Positions 1 to 9,800 of a stretch of DNA of 64,000 nt are shown one piece after another; within the stretch, counting starts at the first letter, position 1, and each line of letters begins with the position of its first letter. Made by a program: the position numbers and the translations under genes. Location of the stretch: assembly GCF_003967035.1 (NCBI RefSeq), contig NZ_AP018560.1, positions 829,001 through 893,000 of the forward strand, given 5' to 3'. A model generated the notes under the pieces. It saw only the letters and a program-made list of their open reading frames with translations, ran no database searches and had not been told where the DNA came from. The stretch comes from Aerosticca soli. Lineage in GTDB: Bacteria; Pseudomonadota; Gammaproteobacteria; Xanthomonadales; Rhodanobacteraceae.

Positions 1-2
1 AG

Positions 3-548
3 GAAGTCGCGCGCTGGAAACCCGGCGAGGTGCTGCTGCTCAACGGCAAGCTGCTCACCGGTCGCGACGCCGCGCACAAGCGCATGGTCGACATGCTCGC
101 GCGCGGGGAAAAACTCCCGGTCGATTTCAACGGCCGTTTCATCTACTACGTCGGCCCGGTCGATCCGGTGCGCGACGAGGTGGTCGGTCCGGCCGGGCCC
201 ACCACCGCCACGCGCATGGACAAGTTCACCCGCACCATGCTGGAAAAGACCGGCCTGCTCGGCATGATCGGCAAGGCCGAGCGTGGCCAGGCCGCCATCG
301 ATGCCATCCGCGACCACCAGGCCGTGTACCTGATGGCCGTGGGCGGCGCGGCGTATCTGGTGTCCAAGGCGATCCGCGCCGCGCGTGTCGTCGCCTTCGA
401 GGACCTCGGCATGGAGGCGATCTACGAGTTCGAGGTCAGGGACATGCCGGTCACCGTCGCGGTGGACGTCAACGGCACCTCGGTGCACCAGACCGGCCCG
501 CGCGAATGGCAGGCGAAGATCGGCAAGATTCCGGTGGTGGTCGCGTAG
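3..548 (+). CDS. Class I (iron-sulfur) fumarate hydratase, C-terminal part
   Basis: This frame is open to the left edge, so the gene begins outside the window and only the last 181 residues are present; the GTG at 30 is an internal valine, not a start. The residues match the beta (C-terminal) domain of FumA/FumB-type fumarases: an LLLNGKLLTGRD segment, GRFIYYVGPVDP, then VVGPAGPTTATRMDKFT and GxGKAERG-type and AVGGAAYLVSKAI stretches. The family interconverts fumarate and malate in the TCA cycle with a 4Fe-4S cluster bound by the missing N-terminal part. A hairpin at 601-625 follows. The family call is firm; paralogue choice (fumA versus fumB) cannot be made from this fragment, and a related L(+)-tartrate dehydratase is less likely. 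Confidence 0.88.
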   Translation, partial: EVARWKPGEVLLLNGKLLTGRDAAHKRMVDMLARGEKLPVDFNGRFIYYVGPVDPVRDEVVGPAGPTTATRMDKFTRTMLEKTGLLGMIGKAERGQAAIDAIRDHQAVYLMAVGGAAYLVSKAIRAARVVAFEDLGMEAIYEFEVRDMPVTVAVDVNGTSVHQTGPREWQAKIGKIPVVVA

Positions 549-600
549 GGCTTCGTCCCCCGGGTCCTGCGCCTCGGGCGCCGTCGTCTGTCGCACGCGC

Positions 601-625
601 GGCGCAGGGCATTACGCCTTGCGCC
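601..625 (+). terminator. Hairpin downstream of fumarase, possible terminator
   Basis: Two 10-base arms (GGCGCAGGGC and GCCTTGCGCC, one G-U pair) enclose a 5-base loop, 53 bases after the fumarase stop. Only two T residues follow before a C-run, so it is a weak intrinsic terminator or an mRNA 3' end structure. Confidence 0.4.
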
Positions 626-666
626 TTCCCCCTCGGAAACGGCCATCGCCCCGGTCCGGCTGGCTT

Positions 667-682
667 GGATGTCTAGACGTCT
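667..682. promoter_or_regulatory. MetJ-box-like tandem palindrome upstream of lysine-pathway fusion gene
   Basis: A perfect AGACGTCT (675-682) is directly preceded by GGATGTCT (667-674), which matches the same 8-mer at six of eight positions. Tandem AGACGTCT boxes are the operators of the methionine repressor MetJ in enterobacteria. It lies 88 bases upstream of the probable GTG start of the aspartate kinase fusion, whose pathway also feeds methionine. Whether this lineage has MetJ is not shown here, so another regulator may bind it. Confidence 0.4.
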
Positions 683-769
683 GAACCCAAGCGGCGAAAC
701 CCGTTGCAATCGTCGTGGCGCGGCGCAACACTGGCAAGCTCATCCGCTGCTTTATCTGGCGCCACACCC

Positions 770-3388
770 GTGACCGACAACGCCCCCGCGCCGCTGCCTG
801 CGGACGCCCCCTGGATCGTGATGAAGTTCGGCGGCACCTCCGTCGCCACCCTGCCGCGCTGGCAGAACATCCGCGAGCTCGTCGCCGGCCGCCACGCCGA
901 AGGTGCGCGCGTGCTGGTGGTGGTGTCGGCGCTGAGCGGCATCACCGATGCGCTGAAGAAGCTCTGCGCCGAGGCGGATGCGGACAAACGCCAGGCGGCG
1001 GCCGGCGCGATCGCGCAACGCCACTATGAGCTGCTCGCGCACATGCAGTTGCCGCTGCCGGAATCACTCGCCGTGCGGCTGGCGGATCTTGAGCGGCTGG
1101 CCGCGGAAGGCCCGGGCGTGCTCGGCGAGCTGGCCTGGTCGGCGCTGGTGCAGGCGCATGGGGAACTCCTGTCCAGCACGCTGGGCGCGGCGTTCCTCAC
1201 CGAGAGCGGCCTGCCCACGACCTGGGTGGATGCGCGCGAATGCCTGACCGCGGTGGCGCTGCCGAACCAGAACGAGCGCACCCGGCTGCTCTCGGCGATG
1301 GTCGAGGCGCGGCCGGACCCGGCGCTCGCCGCGCATCTGGCCGCGCAGGGCGAGGTGTTCATCACCCAGGGCTTCATCGCGCGCGAGGCGGAAGGCCGCA
1401 CCGTGCTGCTCGGCCGCGGCGGCTCGGATACCTCGGCCTCGTATTTCGGCGCGCTGCTCAAGGCGCTGCGGGTGGAGATCTGGACCGACGTCGCCGGCAT
1501 GTTCACCGCCAACCCACGCCAGGTGCCGGGCGCGCGGCTGCTGCGAAGGCTCGATTACGAGGAGGCGCAGGAAATCGCCTCGACCGGCGCCAAGGTGCTG
1601 CATCCGCGCTGCCTGTCGCCGCTGCGCGAGCCGCGCGTGCCGCTCTTGGTCAAGGACACCAACCGGCCCGAGCTCGCCGGCACCGTGATCGGCCCGCAGG
1701 TGCGCGAGCACGCGCCGAGCATCAAGGCGATCAGCGCGCGCAAGGGCATCACGCTGGTGTCGATGGAATCGATCGGCATGTGGCAGCAGGTCGGCTTCCT
1801 CGCCGACGTGTTCGCGCAGTTCAAGCGCCACGGGCTGTCGGTGGACCTGATCGGCTCGGCCGAGACCAACGTCACCGTCTCGCTCGATCCGACCGAGAAC
1901 CTGCTCGACACCGACGCGGTGGCCGCGCTCGCCACCGACCTGGCCAAGGTGTGCAGGGTCAAGGTGATCGCGCCGTGCGCGGCGATCTCGCTGGTCGGGC
2001 GCGGCATGCGCTCGATGCTGCACACGCTCTCGGGCGTGCTCGCGGAGTTCGGCCAGCTGCGCGTGCATCTCATCTCGCAATCGTCGAACAATCTGAACCT
2101 CACGTTCGTGGTCGACGAGACCGTGGTCGACGAGCTGCTGCCGCGGCTGCATGAGCTGCTGATCGCCGCCGGCGCCATGCGCACCGACGACGGCGTGCTG
2201 TTCGGCCCGAGCTGGCAGAGTCTCTACGGCGAGGGCGAAACGCCGACCGCCGCGGACGCGTGGTGGCGCGCCCCGGCGGCGCGCGCGCGGCTGCTTGCGA
2301 TCGCCACCGAACGCACGCCGCGCTACGTCTACCACCTGCCGACCGTGCGCGAACGCGCGCGTGCGCTCAAGGCGCTGCGCGTGGTCGATCGCTGGCATTA
2401 CGCGGTGAAGGCGAACACGCATCCGGCCATCCTCGCCACGCTGGCGGCGGAAGGCTTCGCTTTCGAATGCGTCTCGCCCGGCGAGCTGGACGCGGTGCTC
2501 GCCAGCGTGCCGGGCGATGCCCCCCTGCTGTTCACGCCCAACTTCGCCGCGCGCTCTGACTTCGAGCGTGCGCTGGCCACCCGCGCCAGCATCACGCTGG
2601 ATGCGCTCTATCCGCTGGAGCACTGGGGCGAGCTGTTTCGCGGCCGCGAGATCGTGCTGCGCCTGGATCTCGGCCGCGGCCTCGGCCATCACGAGAAGGT
2701 GCGCACTGGCGGCAGCGGCAGCAAGTTCGGCGTGCCGGTGGAGCAGCTCGACGCCTTCCTGCGCCTGGCCGACGCGCACGGCGTCACCGTGCGCGGCCTG
2801 CACGCGCATCTGGGCTCGGGCATCCTCGATGCCGCGCACTGGGGCGAGGTCTACGGCCAGCTTGCCGCGCTCGCCGAACGCATCGGCAGCGTCGCCTTCC
2901 TCAACATCGGCGGCGGGCTCGGCGTGCCCGCGCATCCGGGCGAGGCGCCGCTCGATCTCGCCGCGCTGGAGGCGGAGCTGCGCCGGGTCAAGACGGCCTA
3001 TCCGCATTACGCGCTGTGGATGGAGCCCGGCCGTTACCTCGTCGCCGATGCCGGCGTGCTGCTCGCCCGCGTCACCCAGACCAAGGGCAAGGGCGCGCTG
3101 CGCTATCTCGGCGTGGATACCGGCATGAACAGCCTGATCCGCCCGGCGCTCTACGATGCCTGGCACGAGATCGTCAACCTGACCCGACTGGACGAGCCGG
3201 CCACCGGCCTGTTCCAGGTGGTCGGCCCGATCTGCGAGAGCGGCGACGTGCTCGGCAGCGACCGCCGCCTGCCGGAACCCGTCGAGGGCGACGTCATCCT
3301 GATCGCGCAGACCGGCGCCTACGGCAAGGTGATGTCCTCGCCGTACAACCTGCGCGGCGAGACCGAGGAAGTCGTGCTGGACGACTGA
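770..3388 (+). CDS. lysAC: Bifunctional aspartate kinase / diaminopimelate decarboxylase
   Basis: An 872-residue fusion that carries out the first and last steps of lysine synthesis. The N-terminal half (about 15-290) is an aspartate kinase with KFGGTS at 19-24 and is followed by ACT-type regulatory repeats (about 330-470, GSAETNVTVSLD), where feedback inhibitors usually bind. The C-terminal half (about 500-870) is a PLP-dependent diaminopimelate decarboxylase with YAVKAN (PLP lysine K547), HAHLGSGI and NIGGGLG. This fused architecture is characteristic of Xanthomonadales. The frame is open back to a TTG at 704, but the GTG at 770 gives a length like known homologues (about 865-870) and begins just before the kinase core; no good ribosome site is seen for either. 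A MetJ-box-like palindrome lies upstream and a hairpin follows at 3418. Confidence 0.95.
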   Translation: MTDNAPAPLPADAPWIVMKFGGTSVATLPRWQNIRELVAGRHAEGARVLVVVSALSGITDALKKLCAEADADKRQAAAGAIAQRHYELLAHMQLPLPESLAVRLADLERLAAEGPGVLGELAWSALVQAHGELLSSTLGAAFLTESGLPTTWVDARECLTAVALPNQNERTRLLSAMVEARPDPALAAHLAAQGEVFITQGFIAREAEGRTVLLGRGGSDTSASYFGALLKALRVEIWTDVAGMFTANPRQVPGARLLRRLDYEEAQEIASTGAKVLHPRCLSPLREPRVPLLVKDTNRPELAGTVIGPQVREHAPSIKAISARKGITLVSMESIGMWQQVGFLADVFAQFKRHGLSVDLIGSAETNVTVSLDPTENLLDTDAVAALATDLAKVCRVKVIAPCAAISLVGRGMRSMLHTLSGVLAEFGQLRVHLISQSSNNLNLTFVVDETVVDELLPRLHELLIAAGAMRTDDGVLFGPSWQSLYGEGETPTAADAWWRAPAARARLLAIATERTPRYVYHLPTVRERARALKALRVVDRWHYAVKANTHPAILATLAAEGFAFECVSPGELDAVLASVPGDAPLLFTPNFAARSDFERALATRASITLDALYPLEHWGELFRGREIVLRLDLGRGLGHHEKVRTGGSGSKFGVPVEQLDAFLRLADAHGVTVRGLHAHLGSGILDAAHWGEVYGQLAALAERIGSVAFLNIGGGLGVPAHPGEAPLDLAALEAELRRVKTAYPHYALWMEPGRYLVADAGVLLARVTQTKGKGALRYLGVDTGMNSLIRPALYDAWHEIVNLTRLDEPATGLFQVVGPICESGDVLGSDRRLPEPVEGDVILIAQTGAYGKVMSSPYNLRGETEEVVLDD

Positions 3389-3417
3389 CCTCGCGCCGTT
3401 CTCTTTGTCGTGAAGAG

Positions 3418-3454
3418 ACGGCGGACGGTCATGGGCTACCGTCTGCCGTGTTTC
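3418..3454 (+). terminator. Probable terminator after the lysine-pathway fusion gene
   Basis: Twelve-base arms ACGGCGGACGGT (3418-3429) and ACCGTCTGCCGT (3438-3449) pair with a single G-U and an 8-base loop, then GTTTCT. It is 30 bases past the stop. The T-tract is short, so efficiency is uncertain. Confidence 0.55.
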
Positions 3455-3588
3455 TGGGACAATGACGGACTGTGGCGAATGCCGTGCGCATGCGCGGGGT
3501 TGATTCTGGCGGCTTCGGCAGGTGCGGCCCCTCGCCTCTGTCCTCGCCCCGGCGGGGATGGCCCAGGATTCGCGGGAGACTTGAGAGC

Positions 3589-4935
3589 GTGACGACGACC
3601 ATCCAGCCGCGCCAGACGCGGGTATTCCGTTTTCTGCAGGCGCGATATGCCGACGGCGTGGCCGAGCTCGGCTACGCCTTCGACGACGGCGCGCCGATGA
3701 TCGAGCGCGTGCGCTTTCCCGCCGCGCCGCCGCTGCCGCTCGCGCGCCGCGCGGCCTTCGACGCCGCGCTCAAACTGCTGCATCTCATCGCCGGCGTGAG
3801 CTACTACAAGGCCGGCGTTCCGCCGCTCATCGAGGTGGCCGATGGCCCGCTGGATGACGCCACCGCCGATTTGCTCGATGCGCTGTACCTGCAGGGTCTG
3901 GCCGAGTTCGCCTATCGCAACGGCCTGGACCTGCGCGAGCGCATCCGTTTTCCGCGCGGCGGCCGCACAGCGCCGCCGGCCACGACGCTGGACTTGCCCG
4001 AACGCACGCTGGTGCCGCTCGGCGGCGGCAAGGACTCGCTGGTGGTGGTCGAGGCGCTGAAGGCGATCGGCGAAGACGCCTGGGCCACCTGGGTCGGCAA
4101 CGCGCCGCTGATCGCCGCCTGCGCCGAACGCACGGGCCTGCCGCGACTCAACATCGAGCGCGAACTTGCACCGGAACTCTTCGCGCTCAACCAGTGCGGC
4201 GCGTGGAACGGCCACGTGCCGGTGACCGCGGTGAACTCGGCGATCCTCGCGCTCGCCGCCATCCTCTACGGCTTCGACACCGTTGCCTTCGCCAACGAGC
4301 GCTCGGCCTCGGCCGCCACGCTGGAATACGCGGGCCAGGCGGTGAATCACCAGTGGAGCAAGGGCTACGCCTTCGAGTCGATGTTCGCCGACTGGCTGCA
4401 CGGCCACGTCGCCGCCGATCTCGACTACGGCTCGCTGCTGCGTCCGTATGCCGAGCTTGCCGTCACCCGCGCCTTCGCGCGCCTGGGCACGAACTATTTC
4501 GACGTCTTCTCCAGCTGCAACCGCAACTTCCGCATCCTCGGGCCGCGGCCGGTCGATCGCTGGTGCGGGCAATGTCCGAAGTGCCACTTCGTGTTTCTCG
4601 CGCTCGCGCCGTTCCTGTCCAAGCCGCGGCTGCTCGCCATCTTCGGCCGCAACCTGCTCGACGACGAGAGCCAGGCCGCCGGCTTCGATGCGCTGATGGA
4701 ATACCGCGAGCACAAGCCGTTCGAATGTGTGGGCGAGGCCGCGGAGGCGCGCGCGGCGATGCATGCGCTCAGCCAGCGCCCGGAATGGCGCGAGGACGCG
4801 CTGGTCGCGCGCTTCGTGCGCGAGATCGCCCCGCAGCTCGATCCGCTCACCCTCGCGCTGGAGCCCTGGCTGCTGCCTGCCGGCGAGCATCGCGTGCCGG
4901 CGCGCCTCGTGCCGGCGCTGAAAGTCATCGGCTGA
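3589..4935 (+). CDS. murL: MurL, UDP-MurNAc-L-Ala-L-Glu epimerase
   Basis: A 448-residue cytoplasmic enzyme of peptidoglycan precursor synthesis. In Xanthomonas oryzae, MurL converts the terminal L-Glu of UDP-MurNAc-L-Ala-L-Glu to D-Glu in an ATP-dependent reaction, replacing the glutamate racemase plus MurD route. The sequence shows a PP-loop-like GGGKDS at 145-150 and a C-terminal CGQCPKCHF with cysteines at 326, 329 and 332. The frame extends 39 codons further upstream, but that part is Arg/Pro-rich and resembles non-coding DNA; GTG at 3589 has GGGAG about 10 bases upstream and starts the conserved region. Its stop overlaps the murD2 start (TGATG), as expected for partners acting in sequence. 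Identification rests on the family resemblance and the murD2 neighbour. Confidence 0.9.
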   Translation: MTTTIQPRQTRVFRFLQARYADGVAELGYAFDDGAPMIERVRFPAAPPLPLARRAAFDAALKLLHLIAGVSYYKAGVPPLIEVADGPLDDATADLLDALYLQGLAEFAYRNGLDLRERIRFPRGGRTAPPATTLDLPERTLVPLGGGKDSLVVVEALKAIGEDAWATWVGNAPLIAACAERTGLPRLNIERELAPELFALNQCGAWNGHVPVTAVNSAILALAAILYGFDTVAFANERSASAATLEYAGQAVNHQWSKGYAFESMFADWLHGHVAADLDYGSLLRPYAELAVTRAFARLGTNYFDVFSSCNRNFRILGPRPVDRWCGQCPKCHFVFLALAPFLSKPRLLAIFGRNLLDDESQAAGFDALMEYREHKPFECVGEAAEARAAMHALSQRPEWREDALVARFVREIAPQLDPLTLALEPWLLPAGEHRVPARLVPALKVIG

Positions 4936-6293
4936 TGCGCATCGCCGAACTCGCCGGCCAGCGTGTGGCGGTATGGGGCTTCGGCCGCGAGGGCCGCGCC
5001 GCCATCCGCGCGCTGCAGTCGCGCCTGCCGCAGCTTCCGCTCGCGCTGTACTGCCGTGCCGACGAAGCGGACGCCGCGCGCGCATTCGCGCCGACGCTCG
5101 CCGTGCACGGCCACGAGCCGGACGCCGGCGAGCTCGCCGGCTTCGACGTGGTGGTGAAGTCGCCCGGCATCTCGCCCTACCAGCCGGCGGTACGCGCCGC
5201 GCAGGATCGCGGCACGCGCTTCACCTCCGGCACCACGCTGTGGTTCGCCGAGCGGCCCGACGCGCGCGTGGTCGCGGTCACCGGCACCAAGGGCAAGAGC
5301 ACCACCACCGCGCTGATCGCGCACCTGGCGCGCAGCCTGGGCGTGCGCACCGCGCTCGCCGGCAACATCGGCGTGCCGCTGCTGGAGCTCATCGACGAAC
5401 GCGCCGCGCTGTGGGCGATCGAACTGTCCAGCTTCCAGACCGGCGAGGCGGGGCCGCTGGAACTGGGCGTCATCACCCGGCTGGACGAGGAACACCTGGA
5501 CTGGCACGGCTCGCGCGAGCGTTACGTCGCCGACAAGCTCAGGCTCGCCGACGCCGCGCGCACGCTGCTGCTCGACGGCACGCAGCATGAGCTTGTGGCG
5601 CGCACCGCCGTGCATCCGGATCGCCGGCTGTACGGCACCGCCGCCGGTTGGCACGTCGCGGACGGCGCGATCCGGCGTGGCGGCGAGGCCGTGTTCGCGC
5701 TCGCCGCGTTGCCGTTGCCCGGCCTGCACAACGCGATCAACGCCTGCGCCGCGCTCGCCGCGCTGGAGACGCTCGGCCTCGATGCACGCGCCGCCGCGCC
5801 GGCGTTGGCGGGCTTTCATGCGTTGCCGCACCGGCTGCAGAACCTCGGCACGCGCGACGGGCGCGAATGGATCAACGATTCGATCAGCACCACGCCGCCG
5901 GCGGCGCTGGCCGCCTTGGCGAGCCTGGCGTCGCGCGAGGTCACGCTGATCCTCGGCGGCCACGATCGCGGCCTGGACTGGCACGACTTCGTCGCCGCGG
6001 TGAAGCATCGGCCGCGGCTGCGCATCGTCGCGCAGGGTGCCAGCGGCCCGCGCATCGCCCGCGCACTGCGCGAGGGCGCGGCAGAACCGCCGCTGGTCGA
6101 AGTGGCCACGCTCGCCGAGGCGGTGCAGGCGGCGCGTGCCATCACACCATCGGGCGGCGTGGTGCTGCTCTCGCCCGGCGCGCCGAGTTTCGATCAGTTC
6201 CGCGACTACGCCGAACGCGGTCGCCGCTTCGCCGAGCTCGCCGGCTTCGACACGCCGCAGACCGCATCCATCGACGGACTCGGCGTGGCCTGA
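4935..6293 (+). CDS. murD2: MurD2, UDP-MurNAc-L-Ala--L-glutamate ligase
   Basis: A 452-residue Mur ligase. The family adds an amino acid to a UDP-MurNAc precursor at the cost of ATP; MurD2 of Xanthomonas adds L-Glu rather than D-Glu to UDP-MurNAc-L-Ala, and MurL then epimerises it. Visible motifs are an N-terminal GFGREGRAA nucleotide-sugar-binding segment, the ATP loop GTKGKSTTT (117-125), a central HLDWHGS, and INDSIS at 313-318 leading to the C-terminal domain. The ATG overlaps the murL TGA by one base, so the two are translationally coupled. By sequence alone it could be called MurD; the immediate murL partner is the reason for choosing MurD2. Specificity for L-Glu is inferred, not visible. 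Confidence 0.9.
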   Translation: MRIAELAGQRVAVWGFGREGRAAIRALQSRLPQLPLALYCRADEADAARAFAPTLAVHGHEPDAGELAGFDVVVKSPGISPYQPAVRAAQDRGTRFTSGTTLWFAERPDARVVAVTGTKGKSTTTALIAHLARSLGVRTALAGNIGVPLLELIDERAALWAIELSSFQTGEAGPLELGVITRLDEEHLDWHGSRERYVADKLRLADAARTLLLDGTQHELVARTAVHPDRRLYGTAAGWHVADGAIRRGGEAVFALAALPLPGLHNAINACAALAALETLGLDARAAAPALAGFHALPHRLQNLGTRDGREWINDSISTTPPAALAALASLASREVTLILGGHDRGLDWHDFVAAVKHRPRLRIVAQGASGPRIARALREGAAEPPLVEVATLAEAVQAARAITPSGGVVLLSPGAPSFDQFRDYAERGRRFAELAGFDTPQTASIDGLGVA

Positions 6294-6294
6294 G

Positions 6295-6311
6295 CACGGC
6301 AGCGCCGTGTT
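6295..6311 (+). terminator. Short hairpin after murD2
   Basis: CACGGC and GCCGTG arms around a 3-base loop directly after the murD2 stop, followed by TT then G-rich sequence. A weak candidate terminator or pause site. Confidence 0.3.
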
Positions 6312-6394
6312 GGTGTGGTACCGGTCGGCGAAGGGTTTCCTCGGCGAGCCGGTCGTGGCATTTTCCACAAGCTTTCGACGAGGAGCACCCAACC

Positions 6395-6817
6395 ATGCCC
6401 ATGCGCATTCATCGTCTCGGCACACGGCCGTCAGCCGTCGGACCGCGGCAGTACTTCACCGGCGCGGTGCGCATCGACCCGCTGTTCGATCCCCAGGCGC
6501 CCGGCCGCGTCTCCGCCGCCTGGGTCACCTTCGAGCCTGGCGCCCGCACGGCCTGGCACACGCATCCGCTGGGCCAGCATCTCATCGTCACCGCCGGTTG
6601 CGGCTGGACCCAGTGCTGGGGTGGCCCGAAGAAGTGCATCCGTGCCGGCGACGTCGTCTATTGCGATTGCGGCCAGAAGCACTGGCATGGCGCCACCGAC
6701 ACCGTGGCCATGAGCCATATCGCGGTGCAGGAGTGGCTGGACGGCAGTCCCGTGCAATGGCTCGAACAGGTCTCCGATGCGCAGTACTACGCGCCGCTCG
6801 AAGCCGACGACCGCTAG
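6395..6817 (+). CDS. Cupin, (R)-mandelonitrile lyase / CMD-associated type
   Basis: A 140-residue single-domain cupin with a metal-site pattern of H55-x-H57, Q61 and a later KHWHGA with H96 and H98. The stretch [25 protein letters not shown] is typical of the small cupins that include manganese-dependent hydroxynitrile lyases and partners of carboxymuconolactone decarboxylases. Substrate is unknown. AGGAG at 6381-6385 is 9 bases before the ATG, so the start is well supported. It is cytoplasmic (no signal). Unusually, five cysteines lie between the two metal-binding segments (GCGW, QCW, KKC, VYC, DC) where relatives normally have few. It ends 3 bases from the convergent tamB stop. Confidence 0.83.
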   Translation: MPMRIHRLGTRPSAVGPRQYFTGAVRIDPLFDPQAPGRVSAAWVTFEPGARTAWHTHPLGQHLIVTAGCGWTQCWGGPKKCIRAGDVVYCDCGQKHWHGATDTVAMSHIAVQEWLDGSPVQWLEQVSDAQYYAPLEADDR

Positions 6818-6820
6818 GCT

Positions 6821-9800
6821 TCAACGCTCGATGCGGTAATTGAGGCTGGCGCGGGTGTAGTCGCTCGCGCTCTGCGCCTCGAAGTGCCAGCGGCGGTTCA
6901 GGCGGTAGCGCAGGGTGACCACTTCGCCCGGTTCGAACAGGCCCACGCCGTAGCTCAAGTACAGCCGCGGCGAGAGGTATTTGCCGACGGTGAAGGCCGA
7001 GGTGCCGCCGAGCGCCTCGTTGTTGGCGACGCCGACTTCGTCCAGACCCAGCTGGGCGCCGACGCGCTTGGCGAGCAGGTTGCCGGCGGCCGAGCCCAGC
7101 GCCTGCGCGGCGGCGTTGACGTTGTTGCCTTCCTCGCCCTTGACCTGCGAGAGCGGTTTGCCGGTGACGAGGTAGGCCAGCGCGTCGGACTGCTCCATGG
7201 CCGGATCGGAGAACACGCTGAGCACAGGTCGCCGGGCGGTGCCCTGGATCAGCAGACCGACCTGCTGGCCCTCGTCGATGGTGGCGGCGGGGTTGAGCCG
7301 GCGCACGGCGCGCAGGTTCAGGCCCGGATCGTCCAGCGGCGTGCCGGCGAAGGCCAGCTGGCCCGCGTCGATGGTCAGCGTCTGGCCATAGGCCTTGTAG
7401 GTGCCCCGGACCGCGAGCTGGCCTTGGCCGACCGGCGGCTGGCCGGGCTGCTCGATGACGGTGAGGCTGCCCTGGAGATGGCCGTCCACGCCGTAGCCGG
7501 TGACGTGCACGCGCGGGCTCAGATCCACCGCCACCCGCACCGTGAACGGCAGCGCCGCGGCGTGCGCGGCCGGGGCGGGGCGGTCGATCACCACCACGTC
7601 GGGCGAGGGCTTGACCGCGCCCTGGCCGGGCAGACGGTCCATCGCCACCTCGGCGCTGTCCACCCGCACGCGGCCGTCGAGAACGATGCCGTCGGCGCCG
7701 CGGCGCAGCGCGAGCGCAGGGCTCGCCACCACCTTGGCCGCCGGCAGGTCGACCGCGGTGATGCGGGCGCCCTCGAGGCGCAGCGTGCCGGTGCCGCCAT
7801 CGGCCAGCGGCAGGCTGCCGTCGATGACGAGCGTGCCTTCGCCCGAGCGTACCCGGCCGTCGATGGCCAGCCGCGCGGCGTCCTCGAAACGGCCCGCGAG
7901 CGTGCCCTGGTCCAGATGCAGGCCGAGCGCGGGGAGTTCGGCGGCGAAATCCTCGACGGCGAATTCGCCCGCGGGGCGCGGCGACTGCAGCGTGCCGCCC
8001 ACCCGCAAGCGGCCGTGCAGGCGGCCGCGCGGTTCGGCGAGGGTGTCGGTGAACACCGTGAGCGCGGACAGCTCCGGCAGGCTGAAAGTGGCCTCGCCAT
8101 CGAGTGTCCGCGCCGCGCCGGTGATGGCGAGCCGGCCGTCGATGCGGCCGTCGTGATCGAGCGTGCCGTGCAGCGCGAATTGTTGCCGGTCGGGCGCCAG
8201 GGTGGCGCCGAGCGCGAGCGTGTGCCAGGCGAGCAGCGCCTGATCGGGATGATCGAGGTGGCTCACCGTGCCCTGCGGCGAGGCCAGCGCGGCCTGGCCG
8301 CTCCAGGCACCAGCGAGGTTGCGGTGCAGGCGACCTTCGCCCTCGAGCTCGCCGGTCACGCGCACAGTGGCGTCGGCATAGCCGGTCGCGTCCAGCACGC
8401 TGGCGAGCGGCAGGCCATGCAGGCGGTAGCCGAGATCGACGTTGCCGGGCGCATCGCGGGCGGCCTGAACGCACAGTTGCGCGGTGCCGGCGCCGAGGCA
8501 GAGATCGCCGAGGCTGGCCGCGCCGTCGTTCCACACGAGCGTGGCCGGACGCTGCAGATGCCAGGCGGCGAGCCCCTGCGGCAGGACGTCCAGCGTGCCG
8601 AGCGTGCCCTGCCAGCGGCGCTCGCGCAGGACGCCGTTCAGGGCCAGGCGCAGCGCGAGCTGCTCGCCGCGCGCGTCGAGGCGCAGCCGGTGCGCGGTCG
8701 GGTCGCCATCACCGGCAAGCTCGATGCGCCGGAAGCGCAAGCCGCCCAGCGCCACGCCGTCGGCGGTGACGGTCAGACGGCCGGCCGGATGGGTGAGGTC
8801 GGTGACGTTCGCGCGCAGCTGCCAGTGCCGCACGGCGTTGCCGTCGAGCCTGAGGTTGTCGCCGTCCAGGCGGCCGTTCAGGGTCAGCCGCGGCCAATCG
8901 CCGGTCAGGCGCATGTCGCCGGCGAGGCGGCCGCCGGCCGCGGGCAGCCAGTCGGCCAGGCTGGCGATGGCCAGGGTGAGACGCGCGTCGTTGTGCGGCC
9001 CGGGCCGGGCGGTGAGGGTGATCCGGCTGGCGCCGGAGGCCAGCGCGAGTTGGCCGTCGAGCACGCGGTCCGGGGCAAGGTGTAGCCGGCCGTTGCCGCG
9101 CAGCACGCGGCCGCGCAGACGGCCTTCGAGCCGGGCGACGTCCACGCTCAGATCGGGACCGGCCGCGGGCAGGCTGCCCTGCGAACGCAGGTCGGCATCG
9201 AGCGCGCCATCCCAGCCGGCGAAGAGCAGTCCGGGGTCGAGCTTTTGCGCCTGCGCCTGGACCTGCCAGCCGGGCACGCTGCCGAAGGCGAGCCGGCCGT
9301 GCAGGTCCAGCCGGCCGCCCTGCGGCTGGCGCAGGGTGAGCGCGGTGATGTCCAGCCGATCTGCGCCGCCGCGCACGGCGAGGTCGAAATCGACCGGTCG
9401 GCCGGGCGGCCCGAGCGCGCCCTGGCCGCGGGCCTGAAAGTCGGCGGTCGAGCCTTCCACGGCCAGCGTGCCGGCGCTGGCGAGGGTTTGTCCGGCCAGC
9501 GCCGGCGGCACCACGACGTCGTGCCAGCGCAGCGTCAGGGCGCCGGCGAGCGGCGTGGCTGCGAGGTCGAGCCGCCCATTCGCCTCCAGCGTGCCCGCCA
9601 GCGCCGCGGCGTGCAGGGTGAGCGCGTCGAGATGCAGGGTGCGGCGATCGGGATCGAGATGCACGCGCAGCGGCGCCAGCGTGAGGCGCTGCCCGGCCAG
9701 CTCCAGCGAGCCTTCGAGGTTGGCGGCGGTGCCCGCGCCATGCCCCTTGAGATCGGCCGCGAGCGAGGCCGGGGCGCCGGTGCCGAGCCAGGGCCGCGGA

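Noticed and set aside
549-769. A riboswitch in the leader of the lysine-pathway fusion gene.
   Set aside because: I could not find the conserved core of a lysine or SAM riboswitch; only the short hairpin and the AGACGTCT palindrome stand out.
1064-3166. A 700-codon open frame on the minus strand opposite the lysine-pathway fusion gene.
   Set aside because: It is Arg/His/Gln-rich with no fold signature and lies over a fully convincing plus-strand gene; long antisense frames are expected at this GC content.
6884-9085. A 733-codon plus-strand frame inside tamB.
   Set aside because: Mirror of the repetitive tamB coding sequence, without start signals or recognisable domains.
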